A stretch of DNA of 64,000 nt from Manihot esculenta (taxonomy: Eukaryota > Streptophyta > Magnoliopsida > Malpighiales > Euphorbiaceae), in NCBI RefSeq assembly GCF_001659605.2, contig NC_035165.2:15238419-15302418 (forward strand), written 5' to 3'. The notes below the pieces were generated by a model that worked only from the letters and a program-made list of their open reading frames with translations, made no database searches and was not told where the DNA came from. Shown piece after piece: positions 23,641 to 34,627 of the stretch. Position numbers and translations under genes: made by a program. Numbering within the stretch: position 1 is the stretch's first letter; each line of letters opens with the position of its first letter.

Positions 23641-23676
23641 GCACATTCGAGGATGAATGGTCTTAAGGGGGGAGAA
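23641..23676 (+). promoter_or_regulatory. G decayed hairpin and polypurine tract
   Basis: GCACATTCGAGGATGAATGGTC is the counterpart of the F/H hairpin with both outer arms altered (the inner ATTC/GAAT pairing remains). It is followed by AAGGGGGGAGAA and the LTR start at 23677. Confidence 0.8.
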
Positions 23677-25935
23677 TGTAATACCCGGCTCGAGTCCGGC
23701 ATCGGAATTCTACTTTCCGATGGAGTTTCTGATGTCGGAAGTCTCTAGAAGGGTTAGAGTGATGTTTTTTCTAACATGTTTTGGTATGTTTCATAGTGTT
23801 AAAGCATAAGGAAATGAGTTTTTGAGTGAAATGAACCAAGGCAGAAAAGCCAGGTTCGGCCGCCGAAGTTGAGGTTCGGCCGCCGAACATGCATGGCTTT
23901 CGGTTTCACGTGTGGCCGCCGAAGGTGGTCTGGCCAGCCACCTATAAATGGCCCTCAGTCGGTTGAAGTGGTAGAGCACCGTTTCTTTCACTTGCTGAGG
24001 TGAAACTCTGCCCTTTGTGAGTATTTCTTCCTGTTTTCATTAAATCATGCAAAGATTTGATTAGTTTTTATGATTTTTTGAAGGTTTTAAGCTAAAAACT
24101 CAAAGTTGTGAAGTTTGGAGAGTTTAAAGGAGAGTTGCTCCAAAACTCTACGTGAGGATCATTCATCTACTTGTTTTCACAAGGTATGTGAAGATCCTGA
24201 GCTTGTTTTTATGTTTTCTGAAGGTTTTATGGGGTTTATAGAGAGAGATGCATGAATAGGGTTATGTGTGAGGTTTTGATGATTTTGTGCATAGAACTTG
24301 TGTCTGTGTTGTTTGTGTTGTGTGTTTGGGGTTTTTAGGTAGTTTTTGACCCCTTTGAGCATATACATGAGTGTATGCACGTTGAGGAAGTGCGGTGTGA
24401 AGTTGGAGAGGAGTTTGGTGCATTTGGCGAGAGGCAGGGCAAGTTTCTGCCCTGCTGATGAACTCAGGTTCGGCAGCCGAAGGTACATTAGGCCGCCGAA
24501 CCCCTGAGGAGGTGTGAGGAGGTGGCTTCGGCTGCCCAAGCTTGCCCCCGAGCTTTTGGACTTTCGGCTCTGGAGGGAAGTTCGGCCGCCGAAGGTGCCG
24601 CCGAAGGTTAGAGACTTCCGTCTCTGGAGTGCCTTTTGGCCTCCGAAACTTGCCCCCGAAAGGGTTCGGCTGCCGAAAGTGAAAGTTCGGCCGCCGAAGG
24701 TGCTTGAGTTTCATCTCTGGAGAGGACATTCGGCCGCCGAACCTGCCGCCGAAAGTGTTCTGTCCAGCTTTCCTTTGCATGCTTTGCATGAATGTTAGAG
24801 TGAGTTTAAAGGGATTCTTGGGGAGTTTACTAGAGTGAGTCATAAGCTAGTTCGGTCCCTCATTTGAATCCATCAGTATAGGTACAGACCAGAGGAACCA
24901 GAGAGAGCAACAGTGAGTTCTGCTCCAGAGCCTGCAGAGTCAGTCCAGTTAGCCAGAGGTGAGTGGAACTAAACTGATGACTTTTAATTGAAACATAAAC
25001 TGCTTTCAGCATAGTTCATGCATCATGAGTATACAGCAGGTTGTTTGCATTAGCATCCACGAATATGTTGCATTGCATAGTTATTTGTTGATGTGGGTGA
25101 ATGCTAAATGATCCAATAGTCTCAGACAGGAAGTCCAGGAGCCTTTGACTACGCCCTGGCAGGTACAGAGAAGTCCAGGAGCCTTTGACTACGCCCTGGC
25201 AGGTATATAGTAAAGACCAGGAGCCTTTGACTACGCCTTGGCAATGGTAAGTACAGAGGTGTTATATACACATATACATATATGACAGGAAGACCAGGTG
25301 CTCGATTCTATGCCCTGGCACAAAGTTACTGGGACTATGTGGTGACAGGTTTACTCTTGATGTGAATTGTCTGTGATATGGTGCATTCCATGAGATCATA
25401 TTTTACTGAAATGTTTTACTGTTCTACTCACTGGGCTATAGAGTTCATCCCACTCCCTTAACCCCAGTTTTGCAGGTTCAGTGTACAGTGTACAGGGACA
25501 GTCCAGTAGAGTACAGAGAAAGAGTAAGGAGATTTGTAATATAATAGCTTAGAGTGGACATGTAATATTAAAGAGATGTAAGAGTTGTGTATAAAGTTCG
25601 AAATGTGCTTGACCTAGTGATGTATGTTTTGTACATGATCTATATATGTATATATGTTTTGCTGTATGTGAAAAACCAGGCTTAACAGGTATGAGTTAAC
25701 CCATCTAGAGCAAGCTCTAGTCAGGGGTACAGAGTACAGAGTACAGAGTACAAAGATAGTGCATGCACAGGTTAAGCCTTGGTTCAGAAAAAGAATTTTT
25801 ATTTTCACAGAAAATGTATGATCATGTATGAGTTTACAGGTACACAGAGAGTATAGCAGGCTTGCTACGGGTTCTGGCGGCCTTAAGCCGACCTGAATCC
25901 TAGCGCCGGTGACGGTCCATTTTGGGGTCGTTACT
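23677..25935 (+). repeat. G 3' LTR (about 2259 bp)
   Basis: It mirrors the 5' LTR. It keeps an intact CTATAAATGG box near 23942, the palindrome module at about 24470-24755 with an extra GGTGCCGCCGAA unit, the minisatellite at about 25125-25322, and a shorter AGAGTAC repeat at about 25727-25752. The last base before the TCACT target duplication is T instead of A. Confidence 0.92.
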
Positions 25936-26503
25936 TCACTGGGCTTTATAGCTCACCCCTCTCCCTTAACCCCCAGATTTGCAGGTACAGGGTAGACCAG
26001 GAGGTCAGCAGGAGTAGAGTTGTGTTATTGTAATAGTTAGAAGTGGACATGGATATGATGTAATGTAAAAGTTAGTATAGAAATGTAATGTATTGATGCT
26101 TATGGAAGTTTAGAGTTGTGTTTGACCATAATATGATTGTTAATCCCTTTGTAGTACATGATCTTAAAGGTTAAATGATGATTATTGTAAACCAAGCTTA
26201 ATGTATGTTATGTTACCCCATTGGAGTATTTGATGAGGACTCCAGTGAGGGGTTTTATGTTATGTTTTGTGCATGCACAGGTTAAACTTGGTGTAGGAAT
26301 GAATGAATGAAAGAATGATAGAATGAATGAATGAATGAGTGAATGAACCAAATGAGAAAGTTTTAAATTTTTTTTGTAATTGTTGATCATGTATGGGATT
26401 AAATAGGTATTCAGGATGAATGTTTAGCTTACTACGGGTCCCGGCGGCCTTAAGCCGATCTGGATCCTAGCGCCGGTAGCGGTCCGGTTTGCGGGTCGTT
26501 ATA
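25936..26503 (+). repeat. H 5' LTR, second part
   Basis: It resumes with the duplicated TCACT and continues GGGCTTTATAGCTCACCCC, as in H's 3' LTR. It contains a GAAT tetranucleotide tract (26297-26347) and ends GTCGTTATA, one C-to-T change from the TTACA terminus. No gene. Confidence 0.9.
26297..26347. repeat. (GAAT)n microsatellite, H 5' LTR
   Basis: Interrupted GAAT/GAATGA units. The matching tract in the 3' LTR (33982-34037) appears one unit longer. A minus-strand frame here reads as repeated Ser/Phe/Ile and is an artefact. Confidence 0.85.
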
Positions 26504-26506
26504 GAT

Positions 26507-26526
26507 TGGTATCAAAGCCCTAGGTT
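26507..26526 (+). promoter_or_regulatory. H primer-binding site (initiator Met-tRNA)
   Basis: TGGTATCAAAGCCCTAGGTT has one change (G to A) from the site in G. It lies three bases after the LTR end, and a 247-bp leader follows before the gag ATG. Confidence 0.85.
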
Positions 26527-26773
26527 CATATGGTCGGATCTAGAGTGTCGGGCTCATAGAGATTATAGAAGGTCAAGCACAATAGGAAGATCATGTCCGC
26601 TAGGATAGGATGTAGAGTCCTGTCTTGAATGATGATGTGAAATGTCATGATTATATGCATGTGCATTAATGATATGCTATGTATGTGAAGTATGTGATGC
26701 GGGTTCATGTGTTTGCACATGAACCATTTGATGCTAATGTTTATGTGATGTGTGCTGTTTTTCAGTAAACAGG

Positions 26774-28783
26774 ATGAGAGGAACTCGTCGATCTGCACGA
26801 TTGATTGGAGTACCACCGGAGGATGAGGGCATGAGTGCCCGTCCCCCTGCATTGCCAAGGGCAATGTCTAGCAGGTCTAGCAGGGAAAGAGCAGTGAGGG
26901 ACCCTAGAAGGTCTTTGGATATGAACAGAAGCAGATCAGCAAGGGGAACAGTTCAGGGAGGAATGTCAGAGGATGTGGGGGATGATATGGATGTGGATCA
27001 GAGGAGGGATGACAGTCTTGGAGTGAGTATGTCGGAAGAGGGTATGCGAGAGTCCCAAGGAGGCACTCAGGCCTCGGGATTTGTTCAGCCACCCCAGTAC
27101 CGACCCTTTTTTCAGAATCCCGGGTATTCGATGGGAGGTACATCGGATTACCCCAGCTTTAACCCTTACCACTCCCACATGCCATACCCACCTTTCTACC
27201 CACCATACCCACAGTACCCTATGTACCCACCCCCATCCTTCTACCCAGGTACAGCAAACCCTACCCCAGGGGATGCTGCACCTCCTCCACCACCAGCAGC
27301 ATCTACTGTCCCAGAAACTCAAATGCCTAAACCTAGCTCATCTGGGGGGAGCAAGGTCAAGATGACCGACTACATGAAGATGGGTGCTCCCCAGTATGAA
27401 ATCGGTGATGACCCATTTGTGTACCTTGAGAGGGTCAAGATGATTACAGATGAGATAGGAGTTGATGACAGTAGAGCCATTCAGATGGCTGGGTTCACAC
27501 TGAAATGTAAGAAGGCCCGAGAGTGGTTTAAAAATTATGTGAATCCGAAATTGGACAGCCTATCATGGGAGGAGTTTGCAAATGAGTTTACAAGATGGGC
27601 TTTCCCTGACAATTCAAAGGAGCTGAAGATGATTGAATTTGAGCAGTTGAGGCAGACGAATGAGATGAGCGTGAATGAGTATACAGACAGATTCTTGGAG
27701 CTGTTGCCATTTGCTGGGCAGAATCCGGATACAGATCAGAAGAAGTCAAGGAGGTATATCATGCGGCTCCATTCCAGGTATTCCTCCTTGATTCAGTCAG
27801 CAGAGAGGGAGAGTTTCCATGCCATAGTGGATATGGCTCGGAGGATGGAGGCTAGTGCAATCATCGAGAGAAAAGTTAAACAGTCAGTGGCACAGCCTTC
27901 TAGTTCCAAGACCCCTGGTGGGGGTAAGTTAGACCCTTCTTCTCTGATTTCTGGTAGTAAGAGGTGGAGCAGTACCACCAAGAAACCAAAGAAGAACAAG
28001 TTCTGGAGCAAGATCAAGTCAGGTCTGGGATTAGGAGGTGGCTCGAGTTCAGGTGCAGATAACGCAGTATGTAGGAAGTGTGGGAAGCCGCACAAAGGTG
28101 TATGTCTGGTTGGGACGACAGCCTGCTTCAGGTGTGGGCAGGTGGGGCACATGGCTCAGGAGTGTCCTAGAGCAGCTTTTATGGCACAGTCTCAGCAGAC
28201 AGCCTCTGGTAGTGTGGCTCAACCAGTAGCTCCAGCCGCGACTCAGGCTAGTGGCAGAGGCAGAGGGAGAAGGGCAGCCTCTTCTTCAGCAGGTTTCAGA
28301 GGTGAAGGTCCATCAGCCCCAGCACGGATCTTCACAATGACACAGCAGGAGGCAAATGCATCGAACACTGTGGCGGCAGGTAATCTCATCATTGGTTGCT
28401 CAGATGTTTATGCCTTATTGGACCCTGGTGCATCTCATTCTTTCATTGCTCCGAGGGCCATCGAGAGATTGGGTTTGATGGTCTCTGGGTTAGAGTGTCC
28501 CCTATGGGTCAGTGGACCCAAGTGTGACCAGTATAGTCCAATTTTTGTTGAGGGGAGATGCCTTTCTGCCGACCTTGTGGTTCTAGATTTGACAGATTTT
28601 GACGTCATTCTAGGGATGGATTGGCTATCTGCCCATGGTGCTACCTTGGACTGCAGAGACAAGGTAGTCAAGTTTAGATGTCAGGATGGGTCAGAGGTTG
28701 TCTTCAGAGGAGACAGGGGGAGTACACTTAGAGGTTTGATATCAGCCCTTCAGGCTCGTAGGCTGCTCATGAGGGGTTGTTAG
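26774..28783 (+). CDS. H gag and protease (669 aa, ends at an amber in the gag-pol linker)
   Basis: The ATG at 26774 starts MRGTRRSARLIG, matching the gag start in G, E0 and E1; an upstream in-frame ATG (26750) is less likely. Domains: Arg/Ser-rich N-terminus, acidic patch, Pro/Tyr-rich tract (about 115-165), capsid (about 195-350), Lys-rich linker with KFWSK intact, two Cys-rich knuckles (CRKCGKPHKGVC and CFRCGQVGHMAQEC, a CCHC box), Gly/Arg tract and retropepsin (LDPGASHSF). Relative to G and N the protease lacks about seven residues after KCD (about 28529). The frame stops at TAG 28781, a Gln position. The proteins would form the particle shell and package RNA in the cytoplasm; that is family knowledge. 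Confidence 0.85.
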   Translation: MRGTRRSARLIGVPPEDEGMSARPPALPRAMSSRSSRERAVRDPRRSLDMNRSRSARGTVQGGMSEDVGDDMDVDQRRDDSLGVSMSEEGMRESQGGTQASGFVQPPQYRPFFQNPGYSMGGTSDYPSFNPYHSHMPYPPFYPPYPQYPMYPPPSFYPGTANPTPGDAAPPPPPAASTVPETQMPKPSSSGGSKVKMTDYMKMGAPQYEIGDDPFVYLERVKMITDEIGVDDSRAIQMAGFTLKCKKAREWFKNYVNPKLDSLSWEEFANEFTRWAFPDNSKELKMIEFEQLRQTNEMSVNEYTDRFLELLPFAGQNPDTDQKKSRRYIMRLHSRYSSLIQSAERESFHAIVDMARRMEASAIIERKVKQSVAQPSSSKTPGGGKLDPSSLISGSKRWSSTTKKPKKNKFWSKIKSGLGLGGGSSSGADNAVCRKCGKPHKGVCLVGTTACFRCGQVGHMAQECPRAAFMAQSQQTASGSVAQPVAPAATQASGRGRGRRAASSSAGFRGEGPSAPARIFTMTQQEANASNTVAAGNLIIGCSDVYALLDPGASHSFIAPRAIERLGLMVSGLECPLWVSGPKCDQYSPIFVEGRCLSADLVVLDLTDFDVILGMDWLSAHGATLDCRDKVVKFRCQDGSEVVFRGDRGSTLRGLISALQARRLLMRGC

Positions 28784-31740
28784 GGTTTTCTAGCTCATGT
28801 GAGAGAGCTGGATAGTCATGTCAGAGAGCCCGCCTCAGTGCCCGTAGTCAGTGAGTTCTTAGTCGTTTTCCTAGACGAGCTGCCAGGTTTACCACCTGCT
28901 AGGGAGATACAGTTCGAAATTGAGTTGATGCCTGGAACTAGACCGATCTCTATCCCTCCCTACAGGATGGCGCCAGCAGAATTGAAAGAGCTTAAGGAGT
29001 AGTTGCAAGAGTTGGTAGATAGAGGCTTCATCCGACCGAGTACCTCACCTTGGGGTGCTCCAGTGCTATTTGTGAAAAAGAAGTATGGATCTCTCTGACT
29101 TTGTATCGACTACAGGCAGTTGAACAAGGTCACTACCAAGAATAAGTACCCGTTGCCAAGGATCGACGATCTATTCGACCAGCTAGCAGGAGCAGGTTGT
29201 TTCTCCAAAATAGATCTGAGATCGGGGTACCATCAGCTGAGGATAAGAGAAGAGAATGTACCGAAGACAGCATTCAGGACCAGATATGGGCACTACGAGT
29301 TCCTTGTAATGTCGTTTGGGTTAACCAACCCCCTGCAGCATTCATGGATCTTATGAATAGAGTGTTTAGCCAGTACCTGGATCACTTTGTTATTGTCTTC
29401 ATAGATGATATCTTAGTGTATTCCAGGAATGCAGAGGAGCATGCCCATCATCTGAGGTTAGTTCTGCAAACCTTGAGGGAACACGGCTTGTATGCCAAGT
29501 TCTCCAAGTGTGAGTTCTGGCTGAGGAGCATTTCATTCTTGGGGAATGTAGTGTCAGAAAATGGAATCGAGGTAGACCCCAAGAAAGTGGAAGCTGTAGC
29601 AAACTGGCCTAGACCCACTACAGTGACAGAGATCAAGAGCTTCTTGGGTTTAGCAGGTTACTACAGGAGGTGCATCCAGGACTTCTCTAAGATTGCAGCT
29701 CCTATGACCAGACTGACTAAGAAGAACCAGAGGTTTGTGTGGACCGACCAGTGTGAAGAAAGCTTTGAGGAGCTCAAGAAGAGGTTGACTTCAGCACCAG
29801 TGTTAGCTCTGCCAGCTAGTAATGAAGACTTCTCAGTGTATTGTGATGCATCCCGTGTGGGACTGGGTTGTGTGCTAATGCAGAATGAAAGGGTGATCGC
29901 TTATGCTTCTAGGCAGCTGAAGAAGCACGAGTTGAATTACCCTACACATGACCTTGAGATGGCAGTGGTAATCTTTGCACTCAAGATGTGGAGGCATTAC
30001 CTCTACGGGGTAAAATGTGAGATCTTCACAGATCATAAGAGCCTGCAGTACATCCTGAGTCAGAGAGAGCTGAATATGAGGCAGAGAAGATGGGTAGAAC
30101 TGCTCAGTGACTATGATTGAAAGATCCAGTACCATCCTGGTAAGGCGAATGTTGTGGCAGACGCCTTAAGCCGGAAATCACTTGGCAGTTTATCCCATAT
30201 TTCAGCAGAGAGGAGGCCAGTAGTGAAGGAGTTCTTCTAGCTCATCAATGAAGGTCTACAGTTGGAGTTGTCTGGTACAGGTGCTTTGATAGCCCAGATG
30301 AGAGTGGCACCCGTGTTTCTGGAGCAGGTGGCTCAGAAATAACATGAGGACCTAGAGTTAGTGAAGATTGCCAGGACTGTTCAGTTAGGCAAGAACGAAG
30401 AGTTCAGATTTGACAGCAAGGGGATCCTCCGCTATGGGAGCAGATTGTGTGTACCAGATGACGTAAGTCTGAAGGGAGACATTATGAGGGAGGCTCATAA
30501 TGCCAGATACAGTGTTCACCCTGGAGCCACCAAAATGTACCAAGATCTGAGAAGAGTTTATTGGTGGCCAGCTATGAAGAGAGAAGTGGCACAGTTCGTG
30601 TCAGCCTGCGAAGTATGTCAAAGGGTGAAACTGGAACATCAGAAGCCGGCTGGAATGCTTAACCCGCTACCTATTCCAGAGTGGAAATGGGAAAATATAG
30701 CTATGGACTTCGTGGTGGGGCTACCGGCGGCGTCCAACAGATTGGACTCCATATGGGTGATTGTGGACACATTGACCAAATCTGCTCACTTCATCCCTGT
30801 CAGGAATGGCTATCCTGTGGACAAGTTGGCGCAGGTGTATGTTGACGATGTTGTCAGGCTGCATGGGGTTCCTGTTTCAATAGTGTCTGATAGAGGACCC
30901 CAGTTCACCTCTAGGTTTTGGCGGAGTCTGCAGAATGCTATGGGTACCATGTTGGATTTTAGCACTGCTTTCCATCCACAGACGGACGGACAGTCAGAGA
31001 GGACCATCCAAACAATTGAATATATGCTCAGAATGTGTGTGCTAGATTTTGGCGGTTCTTGGAGGCAGCATCTACCTTTGGTGGAGTTTGCTTACAATAA
31101 CAGTCATCATGCTAGCATAGGGATGGCTCCATATGAAGCTTTATATGGAAGAAAATGTAGATCGCCTGTCTGTTGGGAAGAAGTTGGAGAAAAGGCCTTA
31201 GCAGGGCCTGAGCTAGTGGAGATCACCAGCAGAGTGGTGCCCATAATCAGAGAAAGGATCAAGACTGCTGCAAGCAGGCAAAAGAGTTATGCAGATGTCC
31301 GCAGAAGGCAAGTAGAGATTCAGGAGGGGGACTTGGTATTGCTCAAGGTGTCTCCAATGAAAGGGGTGATTCGGTTCGGGAAGAAAGGTAAGCTAGCTCC
31401 ACGATACATTGGGCCCTTTGAAATCTTGCAAAAGATTGGGAATGTATCGTATAAGCTAGATTTACCTGCTTCAATGGAGAGAATCCATCCGGTTTTCCAT
31501 GTTTCTATGCTACGAAAGTTTGTGTCAGATCCGGGTAAGGTTCTTAGTGAGCCTGATATGGAGATCCAAGAGGATCTCACTTATGTTGAACAGCCAGTAC
31601 GGATTCTTGACACTCAGATCAGAAAGTTGAGAAACAAGGAGATCCCGATGGTGAAAGTCCTTTGGAATCACCACAACATCGAAGAGTGTACCTGGGAGAC
31701 ACGGGAGTCCATGCTCCAGCAATATCCTCATCTCTTTTAA
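28784..31740 (+). pseudogene. H RT-RNase H-integrase-chromodomain, inactivated
   Basis: It continues gag-pol after TAG 28781. Further breaks are TAG 29000 (Gln), TGA 29096 (Arg), a 1-bp deletion near 29325-29332 (ACCAACCCCCT for ACCAACGCCCCT), TGA 30118 (Cys), TAG 30238 (Lys) and TAA 30340 (Gln). Between breaks the RT (FIDDILVYS), RNase H and, from 30361, a 459-aa stretch with HHCC, DDE integrase and chromodomain-like end are well preserved. The integrase third of the gene is open from 30361 to 31740. Assigned by near-identity to G. Confidence 0.9.
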
Positions 31741-31801
31741 AGTAAGTGTTATGTGTTTTATGAGAATGTTTATGTTTTATGCCATGCTATGTTTGTTTGG
31801 T

Positions 31802-31838
31802 GAACATTCGGGGATGAATGTTCTTAAGGGGGGGAGAA
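31802..31838 (+). promoter_or_regulatory. H hairpin and polypurine tract
   Basis: GAACATTC, loop GGGGAT, GAATGTTC (31802-31823), then AAGGGGGGGAGAA (31826-31838), then the LTR. Confidence 0.85.
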
Positions 31839-34192
31839 TGTAATACCCGGCTAGACTCCGATATCGGAATTCCTACCGTCCGGTAGAATCTCAGATGTCG
31901 GAAACCTCTAGAAGGGTAAAACCATGTTTTTATAAAATATTTTAATGTATTTGATGATTTTAAGTAAGAAGGAAAATGAGTTTTGAAAGGAAAAGACCAT
32001 GGAGGCATTTCCAGGTTCGGCCGCCGAACCTCAAGTTTGGCCGCCGAACATTGGATGGTTTAGGGGGGCAAGTTAGGCTTCCAAAAGTTTCAAAGGTTCG
32101 GCTGCCGAACCTCATGTTCGGCCGCCGAACTTGCATGAGATTTGGAGGCACCTTAGGCTGCCGAAAGGTGGTCTGGCAGCCCTATATAAGGACCCCATGG
32201 CCAAAACGGGCGAGTTTTCTCCCCATTTTCGGCCACGGTGAGTTCCTGCTCTCCCATGGTTCGTTTATGACAATTTTCCTCCGATCTTTCATGTTTTCAC
32301 AAGCTTTATGTTGATTTGAAGATATTTGAATAAAAAGAGCAAGTTTTTGAAACTTGGAGACTAAAGAGCGGATTTCTCCCCATCTCCGAGTTGGATCGCC
32401 TCTCCTCTCGTTCTTCAAGAGGTAAGAGTAGATCCATAGTTCTTTTCATGTTTTAAGTAAGTTTTATGAAGATTTATGGGGTAGAAATGCATGTGTAGGT
32501 TTATGTTGAGTTTATGGTTAAATGTGTGTTATGAGCAATGTATGTTGGTTATGCATGTTTGATGTGTTGTAGTTGGGGTTTAAGGTAGTTTGAAACCCCT
32601 AGGAGCTTGTATGCTTGAGTATGCATGTTGTAGAATAGGAAAATGCTTGATTGAATGAGTTGGGAGGCTTTTATGCATGGAGAGGCTGAGTTTCTACCCA
32701 TTGGGAAGAACTCAGGTTCGGCAGCCGAAGGTTCTTTCGGCCGCCGAACCTGCCTGTGGTAGCATGTATTGGTTGCTGAACCCTGCCCCCGAAAGTGGAC
32801 TTTCGGCTCTGGAAGGGAGTTTCAGCCGCCGAAGGTGCCGCCGAACATGAATGAGTTTCATCTCTGGAGGGAACCTTCGGTCGCCGAAAGTGCCGCCGAA
32901 GGTGCATGACTTTCGGCTCTGGAGGGCCTTTCGGCCGCCGAACCTGCCGCCGAAAGTGCCCTGTTCAGCCCTCCTTTGCATGATTTCTATGATTGTTTTA
33001 AGGTGTTTTAGGGGATTTTTTGGGGAGTATTTTAGAGTCATATTCATGGATGTTTGGTCCCTCATTTGAGTCCACCTGTGTAGGTTCGGACCCGAGGAAC
33101 CGAGGACCTCAGCAGTGAGATAGCTGCTTTAGATTCATTAGAGCTTCAGCCAGAGGTGAGTGGAATAAACTTTTATGTTTTAAGGTAAATGAACTTTGAA
33201 CATGATACATGCATCACGTATGCCATGAGATATACTAGGTTGGTTGCATTAGAATTCACGAATATGTTGCATTGCATAAATTGATGTTGATGTGGATGGA
33301 TGTTGGATGACCCTTTAGTCCTCGTATGCTATGGTATAATGATGATATGGTACGGAAGACCAGTGAGGCCCATTCTACGCCCCTGGCACTATGGCAAGAG
33401 AAAGACCAGTGAGGCCCATTCTACGCCCCTGGCACCTTGGAATGTTATGTTATGTTATGCTATGGTAAGAGAAAGACCAGTGAGGCCCATTCTACGCCCT
33501 GGCATGATTGGACTATGTTGAGGACTATTGGTGACAAGTCCATCCTTGATGTGATTTGTTTGTGCTGTGTTGCATTTCATGAAAGCATGAAATATAAATT
33601 GAATATGTTATTATTCTGCTCACTGGGCTTTATAGCTCACCCCTCTCCCTTAACCCCCAGATTTGCAGGTACAGGGTAAACCAGGAGGTCAGCAGGAGTA
33701 GAGTTGTGTTATTGTAATAGTTAGATGTGGACATGGATATGATGTAATGTAAAAGTATAGTATAGAAATGTAATGTATTGATGCTTATGGAAGTTTAGAG
33801 TTGTGTTTGACCATAATATGATTGTTAATCCCTTTGTAGTACATGATCTTAAAGGTTAAATGATGATTATTGTAAATCAAGCTTAATGTATGTTATGTTA
33901 CCCCATTGGAGTATTTGATGAGGACTCCAGTGAGGGGTTTTATGTTATGTTTTGTGCATACACAGGTTAAGCTTGGTGTAGGAATGAATGAATGAAAGAA
34001 TGATAGAATGAATGAATGAATGAATGAGTGAATGAACCAAATGAGAAAGTTTAAAATTTTTTTTGTGATTGTTGATCATGTATGGGATTAAACAAGTATT
34101 CAGGATGAATGTTTGGCTTGCTACGGGTTCCAGCGGCCTTAAGCCGATCTGGATCCTAGCGCCGGTAGCGGTCCGGTTTCCGGGTTGTTACA
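31839..34192 (+). repeat. H 3' LTR (2354 bp)
   Basis: It starts TGTAATACCC and ends GGGTTGTTACA. U3 palindrome cluster at about 32013-32130, TATATAAGG box near 32182, downstream palindrome module at about 32715-32960, CCCATTCTACGCCC minisatellite at about 33357-33507 and GAAT tract at 33982-34037. It has an additional U3 palindrome unit (about 32018-32050) missing from the 5' LTR. It is followed by target copy ACTAT. Confidence 0.92.
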
Positions 34193-34627
34193 ACTATTGG
34201 TGACAAGTCAATCCTTGATGTGATTTGTTTGTGATGTGTTGCATTTCATGAAAGCATGAAATTTAAATTGAAATTTAAATTGAATGTTTATTTATTCTGC
34301 TCACTGGGCTTTATAGCTCACCCCTCTCCCTTAACCCCCAGGTTTGCAGGTACAGGGTAGACCAGGAAGTCAGCAGGAGTAGAGTCATGTTTTATGTTAT
34401 GGATAGATGTGGACATGAATATGATGTAATGTAAAAGTATAGTATAGAAATGTAATGTATTGATGCTTACGGAAGTTTAGAGTTCTTGACCATAGTATGT
34501 TGTTAATCCCTTTTCGGTACATGATCTTAAATGTTTAATGATGATTATGTAAACCAAGCTTAATGTATGTTATGATACCCCATTGGAGTATTTGATGAGG
34601 ACTCCAATGAGAGGTTTTATGTTATGT
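34193..34627 (+). repeat. F 3' LTR, second part, truncated
   Basis: It begins with ACTAT and continues GGTGACAAGTCAATCC as in H's LTR. It ends abruptly in TTTTATGTTATGT at about 34627, where CCATGG of the minus-strand X/Y protease begins. The LTR tail present in the other copies (PBS-proximal about 200 bp) is absent. Confidence 0.85.

Larger units (their letters stand above)
16182..25935 (+). mobile_element. G: nearly complete Tekay/Del-like LTR retrotransposon (9.75 kb)
   Basis: 5' LTR 16182-18456, PBS 18460, gag-pol 18679-23598, PPT 23665, 3' LTR 23677-25935. The direct repeat TCACT flanks it (16177-16181 and 25936-25940). Removing G restores the H LTR sequence CTGCTCACTGGGC, as seen uninterrupted at 33617. 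The 3' LTR ends GTTACT where the 5' LTR ends GTTACA, a one-base change at the terminus. The LTR pair is very similar and the coding frame has only two stops, so G is probably among the youngest insertions here. Confidence 0.95.
14428..34192 (+). mobile_element. H: Tekay/Del-like LTR retrotransposon in F's LTR, split by G
   Basis: The 5' LTR is 14428-16181 plus 25936-26503, interrupted by G. PBS at 26507, gag-protease 26774-28783, decayed pol to 31740, PPT 31826, and 3' LTR 31839-34192. The ends are TGTAATACCC and TTGTTACA. The flanking 5-bp direct repeat ACTAT (14423-14427 and 34193-34197) is directly visible and proves insertion into F's 3' LTR. Gag and protease are open, but pol has several stops and a frameshift, so H is not autonomous now. 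Confidence 0.92.
8751..34627 (+). mobile_element. F: Tekay/Del-like LTR retrotransposon, 5'-truncated by window, split by H
   Basis: The segments are a gag C-terminus to chromodomain pol (8751-12624), PPT (12710-12722), and a 3' LTR split as 12723-14427 and 34193-34627. H (14428-34192) sits in the LTR, flanked by the direct repeat ACTAT (14423-14427 and 34193-34197). The LTR ends early at about 34627, where it fuses to the X/Y element; roughly the last 200 bp and the TTACA end are missing. F is the oldest recognisable layer in this block: it has the most stops and hosts the other insertions. Confidence 0.85.

Noticed and set aside
26208..26390. 60-aa minus-strand frame of repeated Ser/Phe/His/Ile
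   Set aside because: It is a translation of the GAAT microsatellite in an LTR.
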